Position numbers and translations under genes: made by a program
Notes under the pieces: model-generated
Databases searched by the model: none
Told to the model about the DNA's origin: nothing
The model's input: only the letters and a program-made list of their open reading frames with translations
Shown: in pieces, positions 36,206 through 44,427 of the stretch
Layout of the letters: each line of letters begins with the position of its first letter
How positions within the stretch are numbered: the first letter of the stretch is position 1
From: Paenibacillus chibensis
GTDB taxonomy: Bacteria > Bacillota > Bacilli > Paenibacillales > Paenibacillaceae
Length of the DNA stretch: 60,913 nt
Assembly: GCF_004001045.1 (NCBI RefSeq)
Contig: NZ_BIMK01000041.1
Location: 1 to 60,913, forward strand
Direction: 5' to 3'

Positions 36206-37386
36206 TGCCCGTCCCCCCGGTATGTTGAGATTTGATCCACAACTTGGCCTTGTGACACTCCATATAAATGGGTAAAACGCTCGCAAAGCTCTCCGGCCTT
36301 GGCATGCCTGAAAAATACAGGGTCTCCCAAATCTAGCTGCTCCTCCCCCTTGTATAACACCGGCGTCTGCACCTCTCCGGCACCTTCCAGAGACAAAAGC
36401 GCCGCGCCTTGCGGCAGGTACGGCTTGGGAAGCTTATCCTTGCCCGCTGCCCCGGACGCAGCATAACCTCCGCCAAGGCAGGTGTACAAATGTTCTGCCG
36501 GTTTGCGCACGATTTCCACCGCGAATCCCGCCGCCGGCTGGTATCTGAAATCCTTGTAGTAATCGAACAGTCCGGGGGAGAAGAACCCCGAGCCGACCGT
36601 GACCTCGGTTACCGCCTCCTCCTGCGTCGTCGTACGGAGGCTTCCGGTGCCGCCGCCATTGACGAACCGTAGGGGCGAGCCTAAGGCATCCTCGATCATC
36701 GCGACCAGCTCCGCCCTTTTCTCGGCAATCCGCTTGACCGAACGCCGCTTCAGAGTTCGTACTAATGCGTTTTTCGCGGCCATGCCCGGCGCATGATCGC
36801 CGATGCCGGCGATCTGGGCTTCGTAGCCCATCACCCCGTCCATGGTGACGCCGCCGGAAGACAGAATTCGTGCCACGACCGGCCTGGCATCCTCCACGGT
36901 GCGGATCGGCGAGCGCCAGACGCCAAAATGAAGTCCGGGCACATCCATCGACATATCCATGTCGAGACAGACCGGAAAACGTACGCCATACCGCTTCGCA
37001 ATCCCTTCAATATGCTCGATGTGCGCGATGGAATCGACCATCAGGGTCACGGATTTCCCGTGGCGGATCAGCTCAGCCAGACCGGATAGCGCCCCAGGCT
37101 CCCACACCGGATAGCCCATGACGATATCGTCCATCCCCTGCTTGAGCAGGTAGATGGCCTCCTGCGGCGAAAAGCACATGAGTCCGCAAAAAAACGGACT
37201 GCTATGCAGAATCCGTTTGATCAGCGGCGTGCTTCGAACCGACTTGGTCGCGATGCGGATGTTCTTCGAGCCGGCCCGGGCGGTAATTCGGGCGATGTTA
37301 TAGTCAAGCAGATCCAAATCGACAAAGCCGAAGGGCTTCGGTATGCCGTCGAATGCTTTTTTATAGTAGGCATAATTTCTCTGCAT
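36193..37386 (-). CDS. Amino acid deaminase/aldolase, fold type III PLP enzyme
   Basis: A 397-residue D-threonine aldolase/D-serine dehydratase-like protein with an alanine-racemase N-terminal barrel. PLP lysine is K48 in IRIATKSVRS. A C-terminal beta-domain (NPxxxH/C metal-type region) follows; ALLSLEGAGEVQTP and LGDPVFFRHAKAGELCERF are typical. It acts on D-hydroxy amino acids in known relatives. ATG follows AAGGGGGAG. It is translated together with the FAD oxidase. A near-cre site lies 44 bases upstream, pointing to carbon control. Substrate unknown. Confidence 0.85.
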   Translation of the reverse strand: MQRNYAYYKKAFDGIPKPFGFVDLDLLDYNIARITARAGSKNIRIATKSVRSTPLIKRILHSSPFFCGLMCFSPQEAIYLLKQGMDDIVMGYPVWEPGALSGLAELIRHGKSVTLMVDSIAHIEHIEGIAKRYGVRFPVCLDMDMSMDVPGLHFGVWRSPIRTVEDARPVVARILSSGGVTMDGVMGYEAQIAGIGDHAPGMAAKNALVRTLKRRSVKRIAEKRAELVAMIEDALGSPLRFVNGGGTGSLRTTTQEEAVTEVTVGSGFFSPGLFDYYKDFRYQPAAGFAVEIVRKPAEHLYTCLGGGYAASGAAGKDKLPKPYLPQGAALLSLEGAGEVQTPVLYKGEEQLDLGDPVFFRHAKAGELCERFTHLYGVSQGQVVDQISTYRGDGQCFL

Positions 37387-37429
37387 GTTCTCCCCCTTGT
37401 GTAAGGATGCGTTAAATCCATCGTAAACG

Positions 37430-37443
37430 GGAAAGCGCTATCA
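37430..37443 (+). promoter_or_regulatory. Candidate cre site upstream of aldolase/oxidase pair
   Basis: GGAAAGCGCTATCA matches TGWAARCGYTWNCW at 13 of 14 positions; 44 bases before the aldolase start. Confidence 0.45.
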
Positions 37444-37580
37444 TGAATGCATATGAACAGGGTTGTTCGTAAAGAACTTGCTTTCACAAATCAGAATGGA
37501 TATTGCAGGAGTCGTTTCGGCTGTGGGAAGTTCGTCTTGAAAATGAAACGAAGGTTGTATTCTTGCTGCGTTGCATCAAT

Positions 37581-37618
37581 GTGTGGATTCTTGAAGGTGT
37601 GGATTCTTGAAGGTGTGG
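37581..37618. repeat. Short tandem repeat, 16-bp unit
   Basis: GTGTGGATTCTTGAAG occurs twice in exact tandem (37581-37596, 37597-37612), then GTGTGG. It lies in the 400-base gap 37387-37791, which otherwise has the cre-like site and no gene I accept. Confidence 0.85.
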
Positions 37619-37791
37619 TGCTGGAGTCAATATTTTCATTCATTTTATCCGAAAAGATTTCGGAGGGCAATCCCTTATTTCCCCCATTCTTATGTCGGCT
37701 AGGATGTTGCTGCCGAGTCTCCTTAATTCACGCCCTATTCCGCCTCTGAATAGGCTAATGCAACAATCATGAACAGATGGGAGCGAACGCA

Positions 37792-38418
37792 ATGGCTATC
37801 TACCAACCACCCGTGAACGTGCGCACGTTGACCTATACGGCCCCTGGCACCGTCATCCATTATCCTCAGGTCACCGGGCTTGCCAACAGACAGGCGGAGG
37901 AGCGAATCAACCGCGCGATCATCCAGCAAATCCAGGAGATGCAGCGGACCCAGCAGCAGATGCAGACAGGCACGAATCCGTCCACGACCGGAACTTTCGA
38001 AATCAAGACCAATGAACGCGGCATTCTCAGCCTCGTGCTCAGCAACTACACGTACTCGATCCCCATGGCCCACGGCTATACGGTCGCCAAAGGCTTGACC
38101 TTCAATACGGCCACTGGTGCCAGCTATGCCCTCTCGGATCTGTTCAAGCCCGGTTCGAACTACCAGGGGGTACTCACTGCGGAGATCAACGCGCAGATCA
38201 AAAAGCGAAGCCTGCCCGTGCTCGAGGGCGCAACCGTGACGGTACAGCCGAATCAGGACTTTTATCTGGCCGATAAGGCGCTGGTCGTTTTCTATCCGCT
38301 GTATGCCATTACGCCGTATTACGTCGGGTTCCCGATGTTCCCGATTTCGGTGTACGACCTGCAAAGCGTCGCGGCGGAGGAAGGGCCGCTGACGCTGCTG
38401 GCTGCCGATATCGCGTAA
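37792..38418 (+). CDS. DUF3298-domain protein
   Basis: A 208-residue protein. The first half (VIHYPQVTGLANRQAEERIN) and the C-terminal VYFPLYAI-like stretch (ALVVFYPLYAITPYYVG) match the DUF4163/DUF3298 pair found in RsiV-type anti-sigma factors and lysozyme-binding proteins. It lacks a signal peptide or membrane segment, unlike RsiV, so it would be cytosolic or exported by another route. ATG 37792 follows GGGAG at the proper distance; the ATG at 37777 lacks one. Single gene ended by a strong terminator. Confidence 0.78.
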   Translation: MAIYQPPVNVRTLTYTAPGTVIHYPQVTGLANRQAEERINRAIIQQIQEMQRTQQQMQTGTNPSTTGTFEIKTNERGILSLVLSNYTYSIPMAHGYTVAKGLTFNTATGASYALSDLFKPGSNYQGVLTAEINAQIKKRSLPVLEGATVTVQPNQDFYLADKALVVFYPLYAITPYYVGFPMFPISVYDLQSVAAEEGPLTLLAADIA

Positions 38419-38480
38419 TGGTTAGCCGTTACGGCCTCTGCGACAACACGAGCGGTGTACCCGCCAGAATCTATTCACAA

Positions 38481-38520
38481 AAGGAAAAAGCTCCGGGGAA
38501 CCCTCCCGGAGCTTTTCCTT
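38481..38520. terminator. Bidirectional terminator
   Basis: GGAAAAAGCTCCGGG pairs with TCCCGGAGCTTTTCC between convergent genes. Confidence 0.9.
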
Positions 38521-38551
38521 CATCGAATTCTAGCTTGTGTTTGCGTCGTGC

Positions 38552-39403
38552 TTAGATGTCCTTGACCTGTTCACGCCAGCGATGCTTCGGCTGCCAGCCA
38601 AGCAAGCGCTTCGCCTTCTCGTTGCTGAACAGAGACTCGTATCCTTCGAGCGGTGCCCTGAAGTCGGTTACGTCCGGATAGCATTCGGCCATCAGCTCGC
38701 GGCTCGGGATGTCCATGCTCGAATCATCGGAAGCCAGATTCAGCGCCACCGCGCCCAGTCCGTCCGCTTCGATCGCCAGCCTGCAGGCTTCAGCAGCGTC
38801 GCGGGTGTCGATGTAGCTCCACAAAATGCGCTCGCGTTCCCGAGGCTTGCGAATAAAGGAAGGAAACCGTTCGTACCACTCCGGAGGAATGACGTTGCCC
38901 AAGCGGAGCGACACGACCTGGATGCCCGTGCGGCGGTTGAACATTTCGGCCGTCTGTTCGTTGACGATTTTGGATAATCCATAGCTGTCCTGAGGAAGCT
39001 GCGGATGCTCTTCATCCAGCGGCACGTACTGCGGCGCGATCGGATTCTCGGCGAACACGATGCCGTATGAGGATTCGCTCGACGCGATCACTGCCTTGCG
39101 GATCCCGAGGCCCGACGCGGCCTCCAGCACATTGTACGTCGACATGACGTTGTTGCGGAACGTCACTTCCGGTGTCCGGATATGCGCGGCAGGAATGGCA
39201 GCCAAATGCACGACGGCATCTGCGCCGGCCAGGGCGCTGTAGGTTTCGCCCAGATCCTCCAGATCGGCAATCAGCGTTGGACATAGCTCCTCTGCCGGCC
39301 GCCGGGAATCGACGTTCAGTACCTCATATCCCTGCTCCACGAAATGCTTCACGACCCAGCGTCCAAGCATGCCGCTTCCGCCCGTAATCACAACCTTTGC
39401 CAT
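38552..39403 (-). CDS. NAD-dependent epimerase/dehydratase family protein
   Basis: A 283-residue extended SDR. ITGGSGMLGRWV nucleotide loop (residues 6-17), HLAAIPA, SSESSYG with catalytic Ser and DSYGLSK with the Tyr/Lys pair. Similar proteins act on nucleotide sugars or uronic acids. The ATG follows GAGGAGG. 48 bases downstream of the aldo/keto reductase on the same strand, so probably one transcript. Substrate not known. Confidence 0.88.
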   Translation of the reverse strand: MAKVVITGGSGMLGRWVVKHFVEQGYEVLNVDSRRPAEELCPTLIADLEDLGETYSALAGADAVVHLAAIPAAHIRTPEVTFRNNVMSTYNVLEAASGLGIRKAVIASSESSYGIVFAENPIAPQYVPLDEEHPQLPQDSYGLSKIVNEQTAEMFNRRTGIQVVSLRLGNVIPPEWYERFPSFIRKPRERERILWSYIDTRDAAEACRLAIEADGLGAVALNLASDDSSMDIPSRELMAECYPDVTDFRAPLEGYESLFSNEKAKRLLGWQPKHRWREQVKDI

Positions 39404-39451
39404 TGAAAAATGCCTCCTCGCTCAAGAGTGGTCCATGTAGAAATGAATACG

Positions 39452-40390
39452 CTATTTCAAAATCTCTTCAATGCGGTCGATGACGTCGGCACTCAGCTCG
39501 ACGCCGGATGCTTTGGCATTCTCCGTCACCTGATCCGGACGGCTTGCGCCAACCAGGGCACTGGCAACGTTGCTGTTGCGCAGAATCCAGGCCAAAGCCA
39601 GGTTGCCTACCGAAATGCCGAGTTCGCTTGCAATGCCTTCAAGCTGCTTCACCTGATTGATTTTTTGCTCGGTGATGCCTTTGCGCATCCATTCGAGTCT
39701 CGCAGCGCGGCTGTCCTGCGGAATATCCGAAGCAGATGTATATTTGCCTGTCAGCAAGCCCTGAGCCAGCGGCGAGAAGACGACTTGTCCGATGCCGGAA
39801 CGCTCGCACAGCGGCATGATTTCTTTTTCGATGTAACGCTCGAACATATTGTATTGCGGCTGGTTGACCACGATGCGGTCCAGCAGGTAACGGTCGGCTA
39901 CGCCCAGCGCTTCCGCGATTTGCGATGCCTGCCATTCGCTTACGCCCACATACAGCACTTTGCCCTGGCGAACCAGATCGTCGAGCGCACGCAGCGTTTC
40001 GTCAAGCGGCGTTTCCGGATCATGACGGTGGCAGTAGAAAATATCCACATAGTCATGCTGCAAACGCTTCAAGCTGGCGTGAGCCTGCTCCATGATATGC
40101 TTGCGGGACAGACCGCGGTCGTTCGGACCGTCGCCCATCGGCCAAAAGGCTTTCGTAGCCAGTACATAAGATTCGCGCGGATACGCTTTCAGCGCTTCGC
40201 CTACTAACACTTCCGCCGCGCCTCTTTCGTACACGTTCGCTGTATCAAAAAAGTTAATGCCCAAATCATATGCTGTTTTAATCGAATTGACCGCATTTTC
40301 CCGTTCCACGTAACCGCCATATGTAAGCCAGCTTCCCAAGCTGATTTCGCTGACCTTGAGGCCGCTGCCGCCTAATCTCCGGTATTTCAT
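39452..40390 (-). CDS. Aldo/keto reductase
   Basis: A 312-residue NADPH-dependent AKR barrel of the voltage-gated K-channel beta/YghZ class. Catalytic residues: Asp/Tyr in FDTANVYERGAAE, Lys in VLATKAFW, His in IFYCHRHDPE. GLLTGKYTSA and GASRPDQVTENAKA match the family. It reduces aldehydes; methylglyoxal is a frequent substrate in this group. Divergent from an HxlR regulator, with palindromes between. Confidence 0.92.
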   Translation of the reverse strand: MKYRRLGGSGLKVSEISLGSWLTYGGYVERENAVNSIKTAYDLGINFFDTANVYERGAAEVLVGEALKAYPRESYVLATKAFWPMGDGPNDRGLSRKHIMEQAHASLKRLQHDYVDIFYCHRHDPETPLDETLRALDDLVRQGKVLYVGVSEWQASQIAEALGVADRYLLDRIVVNQPQYNMFERYIEKEIMPLCERSGIGQVVFSPLAQGLLTGKYTSASDIPQDSRAARLEWMRKGITEQKINQVKQLEGIASELGISVGNLALAWILRNSNVASALVGASRPDQVTENAKASGVELSADVIDRIEEILK

Positions 40391-40460
40391 GTTTACATTC
40401 CTCCTTGAGGTTATCCTTGATTACATGTTCATTCTATAGAAGTTCGTGCCGGATTAGAAG

Positions 40461-40517
40461 AAGTGAAATGTTTTTCACTTAATTATACGAAGGATATCTA
40501 GTATACTAAGTATAGTA
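40461..40517. promoter_or_regulatory. Operators and promoter between AKR and HxlR genes
   Basis: AAGTGAAA-TGTT-TTTCACTT (40461-40480) is a perfect inverted repeat; TAGTATACT-A-AGTATAGTA (40499-40517) is near perfect. A minus-strand -10 TATAAT for the AKR gene (40482-40487) sits between. HxlR dimers bind such palindromes, so both genes are likely regulated here. Confidence 0.65.
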
Positions 40518-40540
40518 AATACATATGGAGGATGATGCGC

Positions 40541-40885
40541 GTGACAACGACCAAAAAAGCGAGCAGCTATATCCCGAAAAATCCGGATTTCATTGAATGC
40601 AATATTGAAAAGACACTGGATGTGCTAGGCGGCAAATGGGCTTTTCTCGTCATCCGCGAGCTCTTCGGCGGCACCCTTCGTTTCGGCGAGCTGCAGCGCC
40701 GCATTCCAAGCGTCAGCCCCCGGGCGCTGACCAGTACCCTCCGGCATCTTGAAGAGCATGGCGTGCTTGAGCGCGAAGTTTTCCCCACGGTACCGGTGAC
40801 CGTCGAATACACGCTGACGCCGAAGGGCCAGGATTTGCACGTGATTTGCCATGAAATGAAGCTATGGGCGGCCCGGTGGACGTAA
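40541..40885 (+). CDS. HxlR-family transcriptional regulator
   Basis: A 114-residue winged-helix protein. CNIEKTLDVLGGKWAFLVIRE is the HxlR signature, followed by RFGELQRRIPSVSPRALTSTL and the wing. One Cys (residue about 23, before the first helix) sits where redox- or aldehyde-sensing Cys are found in HypR/YodB relatives. GTG 40541 is chosen: GGAGGA is eight bases upstream, too close for the ATGs at 40532/40535. Likely regulates the divergent aldo/keto reductase in response to carbonyl or thiol-reactive stress; this is inference. Confidence 0.9.
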   Translation: MTTTKKASSYIPKNPDFIECNIEKTLDVLGGKWAFLVIRELFGGTLRFGELQRRIPSVSPRALTSTLRHLEEHGVLEREVFPTVPVTVEYTLTPKGQDLHVICHEMKLWAARWT

Positions 40886-40909
40886 ACGTTCCGCCCCGCC
40901 TTTTTTTCA

Positions 40910-41284
40910 TTACAGCCATTCCAAAAATTCCAGCCGGTTGCCGAACGGATCGTTCAGATAAAACCGCGTCACCCCTTCGTCTGCACGAGCCTCATCATCC
41001 ATGACACGGATGTTGTTTTGCAGCAAAACCTCCCGCAGCTCCCGAATGCCCTGCACATGAAAGGCCGGATGCGCTTTGGTCGCCGGTACAAAATCCTTCT
41101 GCACGCCGATATGCACCTGATGCCTGCCGCACAGAAACCATACGCCGCCGCGTTTACGCAGATTCTCAGGCTTCGGAATTTCTTCCCATCCCAGCAGGTC
41201 CGCGAAAAATGCTCTTGCTTCCGCTTCGCACCCCTCCGGTGCTGCCAGCTGGACATGATCGATGCCGGTGAATGAATAAGACAT
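40910..41284 (-). CDS. VOC (glyoxalase-like) protein
   Basis: A 124-residue vicinal-oxygen-chelate protein: GIDHVQLAAP at the start, FHVQGIRELREVL in the middle and FYLNDPFGNRLEFLE at the end, giving the metal ligands His9 and Glu near the C-terminus. Family members include glyoxalases and antibiotic-binding proteins. Convergent with hxlR, 24 bases apart. The nearby aldo/keto reductase suggests aldehyde detoxification but gives no proof. Confidence 0.88.
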   Translation of the reverse strand: MSYSFTGIDHVQLAAPEGCEAEARAFFADLLGWEEIPKPENLRKRGGVWFLCGRHQVHIGVQKDFVPATKAHPAFHVQGIRELREVLLQNNIRVMDDEARADEGVTRFYLNDPFGNRLEFLEWL

Positions 41285-41391
41285 AAGAACTCCTCCTCAA
41301 TTCGTTTCATTATATGAAACCGAGTTTCATTCATGCTCCAATTTTAACGGATATCATTGGGATAATCCAGGTTATTTTCCATTTTTGCAGC

Positions 41392-41427
41392 AAAAAAAAC
41401 GGTTACCGGGGGTTTCCGATAACCGTG
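41392..41427 (-). terminator. Terminator of second carbohydrate operon
   Basis: ACGGTTATCGG and CCGGTAACCGT pair, followed by eight T on the minus strand. Marks the end of the long unit that begins at 49521. Confidence 0.9.
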
Positions 41428-41464
41428 TTCGCCGTCGTGACCATAAGAGCAGCAGGTGACCTTC

Positions 41465-42742
41465 TTAGTTTGCCAAAATCTGATTCAGCTTTTTCTCCAG
41501 CGCCGCCAATCCTTGCTCGGGGACAATTCGGTTCTGTACGATGTTCTGAAGATCCTCCGAAATGGTGGTGTACAGCGCCGCGTACTTATCCGTCTTGGGC
41601 GCAAACTTGACCGAATCACGGGATACCACAAACTGCTTGCGGTACGGAAGCTCCAGGTAGGCTTCGCTCTGTACAATGGCATGGTTCGCAGGAACATGCC
41701 CCGCCTGTCCCCAGATCGCTCCGCCGACCTCCGAGAAATATCTCATGAAATCCATGGCGGCATGCTGCTTCTGCTCCGAGACGTAAGCCGGCACGACCAA
41801 CGTATGGGAACTCCCCCAGTGAACGCTGGTGCCGAAGATCGGCGGTAATGGCATGATCCCGACATGCAAGGACGGATTGCCGAGATGGTGACCTGCTTCC
41901 CATACCCCTCCAAACCATAGACCTGCCTGCCCATGATCAAAGGAGTCCCATGGCGTCTTGTCATTCAAATCGCTTAAATTCCTGTCGAATAGCTGTTGAT
42001 AGAAGGTCAGTACCTGCATCGCTTTCTCATTATGTATAGCCGCCTTTTTCAAGTCGGGACTCAGCAGCTCCCCACCAGCTTCATAGTACAGATCCAGAAA
42101 CGATTCCTGAAAATAGGGCGTATTCACCGCCATCGGCTGTACACCGGGAACCCGCTCGTGAATCTGCTGCAAAAACTCCATGAAACCGGCCGGCGTGGGC
42201 TCCCCCAGCTTCGGTGTCCCGTCGTCGTTTAATAATCCGGCTCTGTCCAGGATGTCTTTATTGTAATAGAGCATATGAAAATGGGTATCCAGAGGCACGG
42301 CATAATCGTTTCCGTTATATCTCACGCTCAGGCGGTTCGATGCCTCGATTTCATTAAAATCAAACCCCGCCTCGTTTGCTAACGCATCAAGCTGTACGAT
42401 TTGCTTGGCTTTGATAAACGGGGACAGACGGTCCACATGCGCCACGGCCACATCCGGTCCCTTCCCCAGAGAAAGGGCCGTGCTCAGCCGTGCGTAATAC
42501 TCGTTGGACTCGAGCCGCAGCTGCTTCACAAACACCCGATGTTGTGAGTCGTTATAATCCTTGATGATCTGCTCGACGAATTCGCCTTCCCCGCCCCCAA
42601 AGGGATTCCAAAATGACAGCTCGACGGGCGGTACGATCTTCTCTGCCTTGACCCTGACGTCAGAAGAGGAATCCGAACAACCCGATATGATGAACGCACA
42701 CAGCATGATAACCGGCAGGAGGGAACCCCTGATGTTCACCAC
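41465..42742 (-). CDS. Sugar-binding lipoprotein 2 (paralogue of 48208-49521)
   Basis: A 425-residue CUT1 binding protein. Lipobox IISGC with Cys22. It is homologous end to end with the binding protein at the other end of this locus, with shared runs QLRLESNEYYA, VAVAHVDR, VPLDTHFHM, VNTPYFQE, LNDKTPWD and GQAGHVPAN. Start is a GTG (42742, or the GTG at 42739) after GGGAGGTGG; the in-frame ATG eight codons earlier overlaps that site. It follows the response regulator by 54 bases, a gap holding a near-perfect cre, so it may have its own promoter. No second permease set accompanies it. Confidence 0.92.
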   Translation of the reverse strand: MVNIRGSLLPVIMLCAFIISGCSDSSSDVRVKAEKIVPPVELSFWNPFGGGEGEFVEQIIKDYNDSQHRVFVKQLRLESNEYYARLSTALSLGKGPDVAVAHVDRLSPFIKAKQIVQLDALANEAGFDFNEIEASNRLSVRYNGNDYAVPLDTHFHMLYYNKDILDRAGLLNDDGTPKLGEPTPAGFMEFLQQIHERVPGVQPMAVNTPYFQESFLDLYYEAGGELLSPDLKKAAIHNEKAMQVLTFYQQLFDRNLSDLNDKTPWDSFDHGQAGLWFGGVWEAGHHLGNPSLHVGIMPLPPIFGTSVHWGSSHTLVVPAYVSEQKQHAAMDFMRYFSEVGGAIWGQAGHVPANHAIVQSEAYLELPYRKQFVVSRDSVKFAPKTDKYAALYTTISEDLQNIVQNRIVPEQGLAALEKKLNQILAN

Positions 42743-42779
42743 ACTCCACCTCCCTGATCCAACCATCTTTAACTTAATT

Positions 42780-42793
42780 AGTAAGCGCTTGCA
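42780..42793 (+). promoter_or_regulatory. Candidate cre site before binding protein 2
   Basis: AGTAAGCGCTTGCA matches TGWAARCGYTWNCW at 13 of 14 positions. It is in the short gap between the response regulator and binding protein 2, which suggests separate catabolite control of the last gene. Confidence 0.5.
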
Positions 42794-42796
42794 AAC

Positions 42797-44410
42797 TTAC
42801 ACAGGCCCTCTGTCTTCACCGTAGTCACGAATCCGCTGGCGGTATTCCGACGGCGACAGCCCGGTAATTTTTTTGAACACCTTGGAGAAATACTTCGGAT
42901 CATGAATGCCAACCAGGCTTCCGACATCCCCCGCCTTCAGATCCCCGGTCAGCAGCGACTTGGCTTTTTCGATCCGGATTCGCGTCAAGTATTCCAGAAA
43001 GCTTTCCCCGACTTCCTTCCGGAACAAATTGGCGAAATAGTTCTTGCTTAAATGCACCAGGCTGCTGATCGATTGAAGCGAGATCTCCTGATGATAAAAC
43101 TGCTGAATATACTGGGTTGCTTTAATGATGCTGTTACGGTCGCTATGATACATCTCGTTCATATGCCGCGCCAATGCTTCAAATGCTTCTATGAACCAGC
43201 TCCGGCTCTGCTCCAGCGTCTCAAGCTTGGCCAGCTCATCAAAATACTGCTTTTTCAGCCGCAGCACCTGCTGGGCATCGTTGGATACATCGGGCCATAA
43301 GGTCGTCAGGATCATCAGCAGCTCCAGCGAAACGATTTGGACCAGCTCGACATCCCGGCGTGCAGCGAGCTGCCCGAACAGCGCCTCCAGATATTCCATC
43401 AGCTCTTTGGTTTGGAACGCATACACCATGGATTGGATCTGATGCGTGCTGATCTTGAAATGATCCGCCTGCACGTCAGACGCCTGCAATTCATCGCTGC
43501 CGTGTACCATGACGCGGCCGCTTCCAAGAAACATTTTCTGCTTGGCCGCCCTGACCGCTTGGGCATATGCCTCTTTGATATCCGTCCATTCCCGGATGCG
43601 CCCCCCGATTCCGATCGTGGCCGTAAGCCCGAACTCCTTGGATAATCGCCGGATCATTTCTTCCGCCTGATGAATCAGCAGCTCCATTGGCGTGGAACCT
43701 ATGACCCTTTCCCCAGCAGCGTCCATGAAAAGCACATTCATGTCGCCCTGTTTATCCGGAAAGGTTTCGACCTTCCAAGGAAGCTCATCCCGCATTCGTT
43801 CCACCATATGCCGGATCGCGGATTGCCTTTCCGTGTAGCCCTGCTCCGCCGCATTCAGGCTGATATGCAACAGATGCGCGGAATGAAGCGGAGCCATGCC
43901 TAATAACCGTGCCTGCTCCATGGACTCAGCTGCATTGGCAATGCTTCCCTCCATCAATTCGAGCAGGAATTTCTCCTTATGTACCGGCTCAGACTGAAAG
44001 GACGGCGTATCCCCGGACGGTCCCTTCCGGACCGCGTCGAGGCTTTCCTTGACCTTGAGCAGTGCCTGCTCGAAGTCCCGGGGCATCATGTCCGATTTGA
44101 TCAGATATTCGGATACGCCATGCCTGATCGCTTCCTTGGCATATTGAAAATCCTCAAGGTTGCTGAGAATGATGATCTTCATATCCGGTGAGGCGGCCCG
44201 CACTTCAGCGATAAGCTCAATGCCGTCCATCACGGGCATTTTGATATCTGTAATGAGGATATCCGGCATTTCCGACTCCATAAGCTCAAGTGCTTCTTTT
44301 CCGTTGGCGGCCTCGCCGATTAGCTGCAGCCCTATTTTTTCCCAATCAATCATCGAGCAGATGCCATACCTTACGATAAACTCGTCTTCAACAATAATGA
44401 CGCGATGCAT
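42797..44410 (-). CDS. Response regulator, YesN/AraC type (system 2)
   Basis: A 537-residue regulator. Receiver domain at residues 1-120 (IIVEDEFIVRYG; phospho-acceptor D55 in ILITDIKMPVMDG), a long central domain of about 270 residues as in YesN-like proteins, and AraC helix-turn-helix motifs at the end (QSISSLVHLSKNYFANLFRK; GDVGSLVGIHDPKYFSKVFK). ATG follows GGGGGAATGAGG. 17 bases after the kinase. It likely activates the transporter promoter upstream and, by shared sequence, the BNR glycosidase promoter. Confidence 0.94.
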   Translation of the reverse strand: MHRVIIVEDEFIVRYGICSMIDWEKIGLQLIGEAANGKEALELMESEMPDILITDIKMPVMDGIELIAEVRAASPDMKIIILSNLEDFQYAKEAIRHGVSEYLIKSDMMPRDFEQALLKVKESLDAVRKGPSGDTPSFQSEPVHKEKFLLELMEGSIANAAESMEQARLLGMAPLHSAHLLHISLNAAEQGYTERQSAIRHMVERMRDELPWKVETFPDKQGDMNVLFMDAAGERVIGSTPMELLIHQAEEMIRRLSKEFGLTATIGIGGRIREWTDIKEAYAQAVRAAKQKMFLGSGRVMVHGSDELQASDVQADHFKISTHQIQSMVYAFQTKELMEYLEALFGQLAARRDVELVQIVSLELLMILTTLWPDVSNDAQQVLRLKKQYFDELAKLETLEQSRSWFIEAFEALARHMNEMYHSDRNSIIKATQYIQQFYHQEISLQSISSLVHLSKNYFANLFRKEVGESFLEYLTRIRIEKAKSLLTGDLKAGDVGSLVGIHDPKYFSKVFKKITGLSPSEYRQRIRDYGEDRGPV

Positions 44411-44427
44411 GATACCTCATTCCCCCT

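Noticed and set aside
37447..37749. 100-codon plus-strand frame in the gap before the DUF3298 gene
   Set aside because: Cys/Arg-rich translation without known motif, spans the tandem repeat, no RBS, and composition unlike neighbours.
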